A DNA stretch of 64,000 nucleotides, taken from Rosa chinensis. Its lineage: Eukaryota; Streptophyta; Magnoliopsida; Rosales; Rosaceae. The notes beneath the pieces were generated by a model. That model ran no database searches and had not been told where the DNA came from. It saw nothing but the letters and a program-made list of their open reading frames with translations. This document shows positions 33,721-44,833 of the stretch, in pieces. The translations under genes and the position numbers were made by a program. Each line of letters starts with the position of its first letter. Position 1 is the stretch's first letter. The stretch is taken from positions 69,482,819-69,546,818 of the forward strand of contig NC_037094.1 of NCBI RefSeq assembly GCF_002994745.2, given 5' to 3'.

Positions 33721-33996
33721 GGGACAATTCTACAAATGGTCACTCAACTATGACTCATTCGACACTTTGGTCACTGAAGTTTCAAATATATCACTTTGGT
33801 GATTCAACTATTACATTGTCAATCACTTAAGTCACCAAAAGAATATTTTTTATAATTTTTTTAATGAAAAAAATTAACAAAGTGACTTAAGTGATTGACA
33901 ATGTAATAGTTGGGTGACCAAAATGATATATTTAAAACTTCAGTGACCAAAGTGTCGAATGAGTCATAGTTGAGTGACCATTTGTGAATTTTTTCT
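33721..33996. mobile_element. Near-perfect foldback MITE, Mutator-type TSD
   Basis: The 276-bp element folds along its whole length (AATGGTCACTCAACTATGAC at the left, its complement at the right). ATTTTAATA is duplicated at 33712-33720 and 33997-34005, a 9-bp target site. Confidence 0.9.
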
Positions 33997-34164
33997 ATTT
34001 TAATATTAAGCGTATATATGTCAAGAAAGTTAGTTTTGGATTTCGGTTGACAAAAGGTTTTCTGTTACATGTAGTACGGATGATGATGATATATGATTAT
34101 ATCATAGGATATATATATTGTTAACTAATTGTTATGCAATTCTTCCACTTTTACTCTACTTTAG

Positions 34165-34317
34165 ATTTGGCATGGCACTTGCTTCAACGTTGTCCAAATT
34201 TGGCTTTCACTATCACCAAACCTCCTCAATCTACTCCTATGATGAAATTGGCTCGCATGCATTTTGCATTCTTAAGTGGAACACGACTCACACGTTGGCA
34301 GAGATTGCTTTATGATT
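34165..34317 (+). CDS. Ankyrin gene exon 4
   Basis: The acceptor CTACTTTAG is followed by LAWHLLQRCPNLAFTI and TRWQRLLYD, text I recognise from the middle of plant ITN1-like ankyrin proteins, between the first repeats and the second ankyrin-like region. The donor is GTGAGT at 34318. The length is 153 nt with phase 1 at both ends, so it fits exon 3 and exon 5. No other coding sequence of this family lies between. Confidence 0.85.
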
Positions 34318-34721
34318 GTGAGTACAAAACACTTCATTTTGTTTTATCTTAATATTCAGTAATTAATATCTAGTATATTAACAGTTAGGAATACATAACA
34401 ATTACTCGTCTATGAGTTAAACTTAGGACCTCCACTTATAGCGGGGCTAATAGTGCTATTAGACCAAATGATACTAGTCTAAACAGTCACTATCATAATT
34501 GTGAAATAGAAAATATTGATCAAACAAAATTATATTCAATGTTTCTAATACATTCTGCAAAATACTAAATGAATTCAAATACATTCAACATTCTTAATAC
34601 ATTCTACAAAATACTAAACGAATTTAAATACATTCAACGTTCTTAATACATTCTGCAAAATATTAAATGAACAACAAGTGAAGAAAATATTAATTATGGT
34701 AAAGAATAAAATTAAATTGGT
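34318..34721. other. Start of intron 4, AT-rich, no gene
   Basis: AT-rich sequence. A short direct repeat (ACATTCAACATTCTTAATAC and relatives) occurs three times at 34530-34660. No gene. Confidence 0.5.
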
Positions 34722-35074
34722 AAATTTCAATTTACCTCCCTGACCTTTACAGCCTAAATCAGTTGTGCCCCTATACTTCTAATTTCATCAAATATATCCA
34801 TGTACTTAATAGTTTAAATCAATCTTGTATTGATTAGTTAATTGATAACTTAACTTTAGAGGCTCCTATTCTATGATAATGTTTCATTGATGTGGGATGA
34901 CAAACCATATAACACGTGATGATAATTTCAAAGAAAAAGAAAAAACCTAAAGGTTGGATAAGATTGATTAAAATTGATAAGTTTAGGACACATGTGAGTA
35001 TGTGATTAAATCAAAAATGTAGGGGTACAAATAAGTTAAGGTGTAAAGGTAAGGAATGTTAATGGAAAATTTAC
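34722..35074. mobile_element. MITE-like inverted-repeat element
   Basis: Left AAATTTCAATTTACC and ..CCCCTATACTTC; right GTAGGGGTACAAATAAG and GGAAAATTTACT are inverted relatives over about 70 bp. A clean target duplication could not be found. It resembles the family at 11745-12158. Confidence 0.6.
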
Positions 35075-35805
35075 TCAATAAAAATATTTATAAATCTGTA
35101 TAGTTCATTAAATTGTAATACCTTTTGCCCATAAAAATGGAGAACTAAAATTTTTTTTTGGAGAATATGGAGAACTATAAATTACATTATGAAGAGATGA
35201 GGTTTTCTTCAACAGTAGCAGTCAGAAGTGGTGAGTTATAGTTTAAATCTTTATAAGCATATGCTGACTTTATCCATACTATATTTAAAGTAGGTGTACA
35301 GAATAAATTTTAGCCCTTACATTAATTTAAAATTATTTTTTAGTACTTGAGTGGCAGTATGGTAAATAGAAAAATAAAAATTAAATTAAAAAGAAAAGAA
35401 ATAACTTTGTCACCTGTACTAACTTGTGTCTGGAACTCGGGAGAAGTAATCAAGTTTAATAGAGTTAATCTATAAAGCATTCAACCATATCTTATATAAC
35501 TCGATAACTCTATCATCATCAAGATAATTAAATTATCATAATAAAATTACTCAAAAAAAAAAAAATTAATAATTAAAAAAATTAACAATTATCTTTATCT
35601 CTTCATAATTTGTCTAACGGCTATAATAGGACGACTCGACGGGTGATAACCGGGTATCAACAATTCATCAAAATTTAGAGTTTTCTAATTAGTTCCTACT
35701 TACATGACCACTTAATATTATGTAATGCAATAAAGCAATATTCTCTCAAAAGTTGTTCAAAACGAATTTTATTCTACCAAATTGTTAACCCAGTGGATTA
35801 AAAAG
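35075..35805. other. AT-rich intron sequence, nothing recognised
   Basis: AT-rich, with A-tracts and short frames only. No repeat borders or domains recognised. Confidence 0.5.
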
Positions 35806-36669
35806 GGGAAATTTTGCAAACAGTACATCAACTAAAGGCCACTAATAATTTCTATACATAAAGTTCCAAACCGATCATTTTGGTACATGAGATTTGAAGC
35901 CCGACCCACTATATAGACACAACGTTAATGACGCCGTTAGTTTTAGTGCCACCTGGCCTAAATTGAGGGATAATTCGGTCTCTTCGGGTTATTACTCTGG
36001 GCACCCGTCTCTCTTTCTCTGGAAAAGTAAAAATAGATCGCTGAGAAAAATAATTGCAATTTGAATGTTTGAATTTCAACTACTCAGATCAAATGGAAAT
36101 GGGGACTAAAAGAAATAAAATGGCCTAAGAACTGACTTAAATTCTCAGCATCAAGTTGATATCTTCTGGCTAAAAAGTAAAAACCCCGTTTTGATCAAAA
36201 ACCCATTTCTAAAACATCTTCAGGATTCTCCAATATTGATGCCGTGAACATGAATTTGCCAGAACAGGAAGCAAGACCCACTTTGCAAAGTTTTCCCTTT
36301 TCACATAAAATCAAAGGAGAAAAAAAAAATCAACTTCAGTAAAGTGGGAGCTTCTTCTGTCCCTTCATATATTCATCCCAAATAAGAAAGATTGGTTTTT
36401 GAAGCATTCATTCATTTCCTTTCTTCCAAGAACAAAAGGGTACAATGAGAAGCACGTATATCAACGAACCCAAAACATGAAGAATTTCAAATAATAACAA
36501 CAAACCCAATAATCCCTAATCGATTTGTCCCCAGAACGAAACCATGAAAATGACCAAAACCCATTAGTAAATAAACAAACTGTGAAATGCATATGACAAG
36601 GCATTGCTAAGAGGTTGACCTCAATCTGTGTTCTAAGCTCTGAGAGAGAAAGGAGAGGTAGAAACCCTA

Positions 36670-36718
<49 letters not shown>

Positions 36719-37237
36719 ACCAACTATTTCAGATCAAGCAAACGAGAACCAAAAGAGGAGGAGGAGAAAATGGAGGCGGAGCCAATTACGGGGAGATTCC
36801 GGTGACGGCAATTCTGGAGATTCAACGATTTGGATTCTTCATTTTGGGGCTTTTCCATTCTGGAAATTTCGAGGTCTAAGAGAGAGAAAGAGTCGTGGGA
36901 CTTCTGGAGGTGGCGGAGAGGTATGGCGCCGGCCTTCTGGTGGTGGCTCATCTCCGACTTGGTGAGCTTCAATTCGTGCCCATGGGGGCAGAGAGTGGTG
37001 GGTCTGTGGAATAAGAGAGTGAGTCAAAGTGAAGAGAGAGTCAAAGAGGAAACCGATGTAAGTACAAAATTACCCTCTGACGAATGAATAATGGCATAAG
37101 GGCTAACAGCGTCATTGACGTTGTGTCTATATAATGGGTCAGGCTTCAGATATCGTGCACCAAAATGTTCGGTTTGAAACTTTATGTATAGAAATTATTA
37201 GTGGCCTTTAGTTGGTGTACTATTTGTGAAATTTTCC
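35806..37237. mobile_element. Pack-MULE-like element with 140-bp TIRs
   Basis: Inverted repeats of about 140 bp (35806-35945 and 37095-37237) share GGCCACTAATAATTTCTATA and ACACAACGT with their complements. Flanking A-tracts hide the target duplication. The interior carries a GA microsatellite and GC-rich gene-like sequence (36730-37080) with frames on both strands and no transposase. The donor gene is not recognised. Confidence 0.75.
36674..36716. repeat. (AG)n microsatellite
   Basis: A pure AG run beside the GC-rich captured sequence of the Pack-MULE-like element. Confidence 0.95.
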
Positions 37238-37972
37238 AAAAAAAAAATTACTAGAATGGAAGTATAGGTACCTGGGCACAGAACTCAAACAGCTCAAAAG
37301 TCATTTTTAGCTATTGTGTATGACTTTTAGGTCACCAATCTCAGTCGCCAAAAGTTATAAGAGCAATTCTAACAGTTTTCCCATATTTTGATTTTTCTCC
37401 ATTTTAGGAAAAAATGAGCATATTTTGATCCAAAAAAAAAATCCTTATAACTAAACTATCCCCATTTTAGGGATAGTGAGGAAAGAGAAAACAAGATTAT
37501 CTAAATTTACAGCAATCTGTATAATTTTAAAGAAGAATTATGGAGATTTAGAGATTATTGTAAAATAAATAATTTGTTAGAGTTGGAGAAAAAAAATTGC
37601 TTAAAGTTTTGACTTTTACTTCTCTATAATACAAAGATTATAGGGAACTTGTTTGAGTTGCTCTGGAAAAAAAAAAAAAAAAAACTTAGTAATGTGCACA
37701 TAACTTACAAAAATCACCAAAATTCAACTATTTATCAAAAGCACAGATTTCGAAATTCAAAGTTCACATTTAGAACAATGACCACAAGATTTCAGGTCAT
37801 TTGGACTAATAATTCCTAGTCAAATTCGCAACACAATCACATTACTGCAGCATAACAAAATTTTAGCAGCCACAAATTGTTTAGGGTTTAGCTGCACACA
37901 ATCTATCTTTAGAAAATCCGTCATTAATCAAAGACTCACAGTCATTGAATTTGAATAATAGACTGTTCAAAA
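37238..37972. other. Degenerate LTR-like sequence
   Basis: Phrases such as ACCACAAGATTTCAGGTCAT and TTTAGCTATTGTGTATGAC also occur at 52080-52230, beside a gypsy fragment, so both are probably pieces of one LTR family. No gene. Confidence 0.4.
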
Positions 37973-38241
37973 TAGGATTCATCATTTGGCACTTCGGCCC
38001 TAAGCCCGCTCGGCCGATAGGGCCGAAGCTCGACCCGACCTTGCTTTAGGGCGAGCCGGCCCGACCCTTTCTAAAATAGGGTAAGGTATGAGCCATGCAA
38101 ATGAAACCCGACTCGACCCGTTTGAGCCCGTTAGGGCCAAGCCGGGCCGGCCCTTTAAGCTCGCCCAATTAACCCCTAATTATTTTTTATTTTTTAAATA
38201 TGTTTCTCTTTTTTTTTTTCTATATAACGTACTACTTATCT

Positions 38242-38364
38242 GCCCATTACCATTTGGGATCTAGTGGCATAGTCTCCCCTTTAAAAGTGGGAGGTTGTGA
38301 GTTCGACTCACGAAAGATTAGTTGTAGCATTTGAGTTGTTTATCTGATAAAAAAAAAAAAAACA
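38242..38364 (+). mobile_element. tRNA-derived SINE with 12-bp TSD
   Basis: A box (TCTAGTGGCATAGTCT) and B box (GAGTTCGACTC) are spaced as in tRNA-derived SINEs. An A-tail at 38349-38362 closes it. TACTACTTATCT is duplicated at 38230-38241 and 38365-38376. Confidence 0.9.
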
Positions 38365-38507
38365 TACTACTTATCTCTTTCTTTGTAATTGATTTCCCAA
38401 GCTTTATTTTCTTTAATTTTTGTTTCCTTTGTTAAACAACAATTAATTTTGGGAGATACTTAATTGAATATAACTACCTAAATCAATTTATAAATGTTAT
38501 AAGTTAA

Positions 38508-40137
38508 AGAGTCTAAGAAGTCTCTCAAAGCGCCGCTATGGATGCCAGAAACCCTAAAACCCACACCAAAACTACTGCAAGGCACAATCGCGCTACTGCT
38601 ACCCCAACCATGGAGGATGTGACGGCCTCCTTCGCGGCATCCCTTGCCCTTGCCACGAACGAAGTTGTTGATCTCTCCCGATCCGCGAACTCTGCTGCAC
38701 GTCGAGGATCGCAAGCATACCTGCTGGCTTGGCCGCTCACCACCAAACCTGCTCCACTGCAGGACCTTCGACGTTTCTTTCGTTGTGTGTGGGTTCTGGA
38801 AAAGGATTTTAAAATCCAAGAGAGGCCGGAAAACAGGTTCGTCATTGCTTTCGATCTCAAACGAGATAGTAACAAAGTGTTACGTGGAGGGCTTGGCGCT
38901 TCAATCAAGCTCCGGTTGTCATACAGGAATATGACGGGATTGCACCGCCACACTTGGTAGCCTTGGATGCTTTGTTCTTCTGGGTGCGTATTACTAATAT
39001 ACCACCTCTCTTTGAAAACAAGGACACCATCAAAGACATGGCTGCCATTGCTGGCAGGTTTATCGAATTAGGTGAGAAGCTGTTTGACACTATGGGCAAT
39101 ATTAGGGTTAGGGTTTCACATGCCCTATCCAAACCCTTCTTTCTGAAGAAGCGTGTGAAGTTGGCCCCGGGAGTTGAGGAAGAGATTGCTTTCTTCTTTG
39201 AGAACCTTATTGGTAAGTGCAACTATTGTAATTTGCTTTTCCATGAAAATGGGATCTGTCCTGCAACAGATAACAAAGTTCATCCAAGAATGGATATGAA
39301 TCCTACGCAAAGAAGGCTGGAGATCACGGGTCCTTCTAGGAGATTTGCACAGAGTCCGTTTGCAAATGGGGTATTCACATTCTAGGGCATCCAGACTTCG
39401 ATCCTACCCCCAGTTGCAAGATCTCTCTTTCACCCGAAAGAGCAGGGTGGCCGTAAGCCTGTCCTATTACGGAGTTCGGACACCAGATCATCCCTCAGTC
39501 AAGACGAGGAGGCTCCCACTTTGGCTTTGGTCCCAGTTGAAGCAGGGGCTCCTTCCAAGAGTGGCAGGCAGCCTTCCGAGTATCAGTCCCCAAAAAAGCT
39601 CAAGATACTTCTCCCGGAGTTATTCACATCTGTAGGCAGCGGTGCGGCTCCAACAAAAAAGCTGAAGAGGCCGGAGTTTACCTCCAAATTGAATGCTATC
39701 ATTGGGTTTGATTGAAGCTCCGGGCAGTATTCTAATACCAATGTCTGAGGTGGCTGGTACTGCTGAAACAAAAAAGAAGCGTGGAAGACCTCTTGGTGCA
39801 AAGAACAAGAACCCCCCAAACAAAAAAAAGTTGTGGATGCACAGGAAGCTTGCTTCGCTTTCCTCACCAAACCTCCTAGCCCTAGTGTCAAAGGCAAGGA
39901 GAAAATATAGGGTTTTTGTTTTTTTGGAGCTCAGCCTATTTCCTATGTTTTACTTCCATAGATTATAGGCTTGCTTTTAATAAGTGAGCATGGGTGTTCG
40001 TTAATGAGTGGTACTAGTTCTATATACCACGTTTTCTTATTTGCCCTCTGTTTTTCAAGGCAGTGGAAAGGTATGTAATGTACTGCTCTAGCTTGAGACT
40101 ATTAATGAGAAATATTGTTTTCATTCAAAAAAAAAAA
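38508..40137 (+). pseudogene. Retroposed DUF4283 / zinc-knuckle gene copy
   Basis: A transcript-like sequence with a 5' leader, a frame starting at 38538 and a terminal A-tract is flanked by TGTTATAAGTTAA at 38495-38507 and 40138-40150, a target duplication typical of LINE-driven retroposition. The protein begins MDARNPKTHTKT. It has a DUF4283 segment (CVWVLEKDFKIQERPENRF), then a zinc-knuckle-like CNYCNLLFHENGIC and an AT-hook KKRGRPLGAKNK near the end. It shifts frame at about 38900-38950 and again after 39385 and near 39700. DUF4283 proteins are Gag-like and often LINE-linked. It is a processed pseudogene. Confidence 0.8.
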
Positions 40138-41037
40138 TGTTATAAGTTAATTCCAATATATATATATATATATATATATAAATTATGATAAACAAAAAAC
40201 AATGAGTCATGTATTACCTATATAAGCATTGAGCGACATTTTAAGAAAAAAAAAATTATATTTCTTTTTGTTAAACAAAATAAGGCCCTTTTCGGTCCAT
40301 TTCGGCCCTATTTGACCCTATTCGGAATGCCGACCCTAGCGGCTCCAGTCTTTCGGGCGGGTAAGGGGTAGCATATTTAAGCCCCTACCCAGCCCATGAT
40401 GACCCCTAGTTCAAGAGAAGGATTGAAAGCCCTCATCACTTAACAAACCAATGCACCAAATCTGGGATAAAGATTACAAAACCTAGCAAATACCTAGAAA
40501 ATCTTCCAAAAGAGTCCAGCTATTTCAAGTTCTCTGCGTGATTTCAATTGTTGTTCCAACCCTTTAGTTTTACATTCTTCTTCTTTGCCAAAAAATTTCA
40601 GAACACTTTATTTATCAACACACAAAGACAACACTACAAGAAAAAAAACATGTTTAAAAACATCAATTCACGTTATCAATTACTTTCGACAACATTCGGC
40701 GCATGTTATAGATGCCAGAGTCATTAAAAGTCCAAGAGTCCTTAACATCGCGCTTTGCACGTTGTCAAAAACAGGCGAAGCAAGTTGTTGTAATTATTCA
40801 ACAATGAGCTTTGCATGTTGTCCTAAATTTTCGACAACATTTCAAGCGCGTGTTGTAAGTTTTAACAACACTTTTGGCATGTTGTCTTTAGTTTTTGACA
40901 AGGGGCCGTGACCACTTACCCAATTTTAACCAAAAAATTGCCCACTTGCTCCACTAAGAGTTTTTTGACCCTATTTACCCAATCTAACTTCTACTGACAT
41001 AATTACCCTCATTTTAATCTCTCTCCTCCCCCTCACC

Positions 41038-41137
<100 letters not shown>

Positions 41138-41169
41138 CCCACATCCGCACCTCCTGTGCGGCGTCGAAA

Positions 41170-41395
41170 TTAGGATTAGCGCTTTCTCTCTCCGGTGCGG
41201 CGTCGAACTCCAGATCATGCCTGAAGCTCTCTCTCTCCGGTGCGGCGGTGCGGCGTCGAACTCCGGATCACGCCTGAAGCTCTCTCTCTCCACCGGCGGG
41301 GCGGCCTCGAACTCCAGATCTTGCCTGAAGCTCTCTTTTCACCTCCGGTGCCGCGTCGAACTCCGGAATCACCCTGAAGCTCCAGTCGGAACTAT
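41170..41395 (+). repeat. Four tandem gene-like units, about 50 bp each
   Basis: Each unit has CTCTCTCTCCGGTGCGGCGT followed by CGAACTCC and GCCTGAAG. A few hundred bases on, a signal-peptide-like phrase (IPFTASAMG) occurs twice, at about 41490 and 41570. Captured and duplicated host sequence is the likely origin. Confidence 0.7.
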
Positions 41396-41950
41396 CAGAG
41401 TTTAACTAAGTCTAGATGCAGAGCGTCGACGGCAAGGCCGATAACAGGTTGGTGTAGACCATTGCTCTGCTTATGCTGCTCTTCGCAATTCCGTTCACTG
41501 CTTCTGCTATGGGTATCGGGCCTCACCCATCTTCAATCTATCTTATAACTTGATTATTTGTCCATGGAAATTCCCTTCACTGCCTCTGCAATGGGTCTCA
41601 GGCCTCACCCATTGAAGTCGGAGAAGGGAGATCCGCAACCGTCGAAGTCAAAGATGGGGGGAGACGAAGAAGTGGGTGCCCAGAGCATTTTCTGGGTGCC
41701 CGGACTTTTTTTTTTTTCCGGCATCTTGAGTTTTTTTTTTTTTTTTTTTAAAATTTTTTTCAGCAGTAGACACATTATTGGCCCCCAGTAAACTTTGATA
41801 CGATGGACAGGGATCACTATAGTGTGGTGTTTTGATAAGTTACCTGTTGTTTTCTGTGTATTAAAGTCAAATTATCTGTGAATCCTACAAAATGGTACAT
41901 TTTTGGTGGTCTATTGGGAGGCAGTAGAGACATTGGACTTTGTATTGGGG

Positions 41951-42345
41951 GGCAATAATATGATTATTGGGAGGCACTAATATGATTATTGGGAGCCAAT
42001 AATTTGATTATAAATTGATCAATTGTGCCTATAGTGTATTCATTTTGGTTTGGGAGTTCATACAATTCACTGGACGACAATAATAGGATTATTGGAGGCA
42101 ATAATATGATTTTTGGGAGGCAGTAATATGATTACTGGGGGGCAATAATATGATTACTGGGGGCAATAATATGGTTACTGGATATTATTAGGGACTGGTC
42201 GCCGGATTCCCATCACCGGTCGTCAGATGCCGGTCACGGTCACTGGATTCCGATCACCGGTCGCTTGATTCCGGTCACCGTTCACCGGATTCCGGTCACC
42301 GGTCGCCGGATTCAGGTCACCGGTCACCGGCGCCCTGCCACTAGT
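41951..42345. repeat. Two adjoining minisatellites
   Basis: From 41951 to about 42190 there are at least seven GGCAATAATATGATTATT-type units. From about 42197 to 42340 there are GGATTCCGGTCACCGGTCGC-type units of about 20 bp. Their order matches that in 18150-19557. Confidence 0.9.
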
Positions 42346-42827
42346 CACAGGAGGCCGGCAAGGTGGAGGATGACTTCTCGCTCTAAGTGAAAAAGAAGGA
42401 GAGGGCAAAAAAGTCTCAAAAAAAAATAAAAAAGAATTAATTGGGTAAAGGGGAAATAATCTCTTAGAGTGTTTTGGGTAAATGGGGTTAAAAAACAGTT
42501 GGTGGAGCAAGTGGGCAATTTTTAGCAACATGTCATATTGCTAAAAACGTTGTTATAACGTTTCAATATATATTATTTCACCCAATTTGCTGGGTTCTTC
42601 TTTCCTGTACCTCTATAAACATTCACCATTACTTAAACACATTCACACGTCAACATTAGTACACTAACAGTGTAAAAGAAAGATATACATTTCATTAAAG
42701 TTTTGATACAAAATTCTTTACAAAACATGCATCTGATGCTATTTTAAGGAATACATCTGAATGCTATTTTAGCACAGGCAGCTGGATTTGATATTCAATG
42801 AGTAGTACATATGAACAGATGCACATG

Positions 42828-44232
42828 ATAAACACGTACTTTTAGCAATTATAGAATTGGTAGCTGCATCTGGAGTGAAGATTGTGTTACTGTTGCAAGC
42901 TGAGATTGATCAATGACACCATCAATATCCTCTTCACTGATGTCACACAGACTCAACATCCTGCACATTAATTTATATGAGAAAAAAAATTCATCCACAT
43001 TCCATTCAAATCCAATTTCTACAACATGACTTTTGTAACTTGACTCATCTCCCAATCAGATGATTTTGGTTTAGGTAACAAAAGCTGAGATTAACAAATG
43101 TAAAACATATAAAGGACAAGCTTCTTAAAAACCATAGGATATACTCACATATGAAAGTGCTGAAGACATGCAACAACTAATTGCCATTTCTCCTAAGGAT
43201 CGGCAAAGGCTCGCTGAGGGAATGGCCTAAAAACATGATCATAAATGAACCTGAAAATTCCAATGAATCTGCAAAACAGAAGAACTCCTCATCGCTATTC
43301 AAAATTTAAGCAAAAAACTTAAGACAATGTAGAGATCAAAATTCCAAAGAAAACATGTAACAAATTAGCAACAGTTAGACCTCTATCACGTAAGTCTCTT
43401 TCTTCAGATATAAAAGCATTTAACAGGTTAAGGAAGGATATTTCTCTCTCCTTGCTTCAATTTCATTGAGCTCATATTGCATATCATACATCTGTAACAT
43501 ACATGAGTTTCAGCATATACAGAAGATATAGGAAAAGTAAATTTCCTGCCAAACTAGCCACCAGAAACCTAGCCTTAAAACAGAGAATCTGACTTGTGTC
43601 ACTGTGTCAATAAAGTATGTCAAGAACTTATCTAAGTAACAAAATGCAACTGGAGACTTTAAAACAAGATGTGAACCAGTACTCTGGACTACCTCAGACC
43701 AGTTTAAATCTAAGATATCAATATGTTGCAAGAAGAAAAGGCTTGATAGAATAACCAAACAGGTTCCGACGAAAAAACTATAAAGAGAATTCTGTTTTTT
43801 CTACTTTGAAACCTATCAACTAGCATAATAGTATACAGAAACCACCAAAGTCTAAAAACCAACCTGTGCAGCCATGGGCTGTGCACTCTTCATGAGATCC
43901 AACAACCACAGGGAGATCATAGTGCTCAAGATAACTCCAGACTGTATCTTTTAGAACAGGAGAGACAGATACAAAAGTTGTTATTGCATTATGCAAGGCA
44001 CCCTGCAACAGTTACAATATAATATATCAATAACGGTGAAGTGAAATTCAACTGAAGCTTCTCACAATAACCAAATAAGCCACAATGTTAGACTAGATAC
44101 TCCAGACAGCAATTCAGTACAGCTAACTACCTTTAGATACGGAGGCACATTTTCATAACCAAGAAGCTTAAACAAAGGCTCAATATCAGGAAACCAATTC
44201 TTTCGTTCAAGGGGATTTCCATTTTCCACAAC
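42828..44232 (-). pseudogene. NUP205: NUP205 (nuclear pore scaffold) gene fragment, inactive
   Basis: Five exons with intact splice borders are readable on the minus strand: 44131-44232 (NGNPLERKNWFPDIEPLFKL), 43864-44002 (NAITTFVSVSPVLKDTVWSY), about 43381-43491 (YDMQYELNEIEARREKYPS), 43149-43268 (FIGIFRFIYDHVFRPFPQRA) and about 42828-42960 (EEDIDGVIDQSQLATVTQSS). They match successive parts of plant NUP205, a large inner-ring nucleoporin. It is broken: a 2-nt net loss in exon 2, a deletion in exon 3, TAG near 43193 in exon 4, and TAA in exon 5. Introns are kept, so it is a genomic copy, not a retrocopy. It lies antisense in intron 4 of the ankyrin gene and probably inside a CACTA element. 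Confidence 0.85.
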
Positions 44233-44332
44233 CTGCAGTTATAAAAACAAGTTTTTACTTTCAACATAAAACCAATAGAAGATTGTGATGTATCAGTGTA
44301 TCCTCAGTGCAGGGTGCTAAAAGGTATCAACC

Positions 44333-44833
44333 TGATGCAGGACCAATACGTAAACTGTAGAATTAAGGGTGCTGTAGAGATAATCTGCAGAAGACTAAGA
44401 AAACAGAAAGATAACTACTGGAATCACACCAGTTCTAGGTGTCACACCTAGGAGGGAGGTTGAGTCACACAACCAAGGATAGCAAAGGCTCTCAATTTTA
44501 TTAATCTTAATATGAAAATAAAAGACTACAAAGGCCTCAATATATAGAGAAGCTAAAACAACCCTTGAACAACTAGGACCAAGTAATCCTAACATCCCTA
44601 GGCTTAAGAAGATTCCCTAAAATATCTCCTAAGAATCAAACGAATCCTAATAAGAAAAGAAATCATAAAACTTTCCAAAACTTTCCAAATACTTCCTGAC
44701 CCCAAATCAGTCAAGTTCCCATGTTGACACATCATCGCCTACTGAGTGCCAGATCAAGGCTTGAGCCTTGGAACCTTCTTTACCACATCTCTTATAGACT
44801 TTCAATGGCCTTTGCCATGTAGATCCTCCATCA
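44333..44833 (-). repeat. 3' LTR of the gypsy element
   Basis: 501 bp, TG..CA, paired with 49018-49496. It is longer than its partner through small indels. The integrase frame reads into it and stops at 44707. Confidence 0.93.

Larger units (their letters stand above)
37973..40408. mobile_element. 2.4-kb non-autonomous hAT-type element
   Basis: Ends TAGGATTCATCAT (37973) and ATGATGACCCCTA (ending 40408) are inverted. The 8-bp flanks GTTCAAAA (37965-37972) and GTTCAAGA (40409-40416) match at 7 of 8. Subterminal GGCCC/GCCCG-rich zones (37990-38165 and 40280-40400) resemble those of the larger hAT at 9931. The interior is a SINE and a retroposed gene copy; no transposase. Confidence 0.75.

Noticed and set aside
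38478..38953. Minus-strand frames opposite the DUF4283 copy
   Set aside because: Shadows of the plus-strand retroposed gene.
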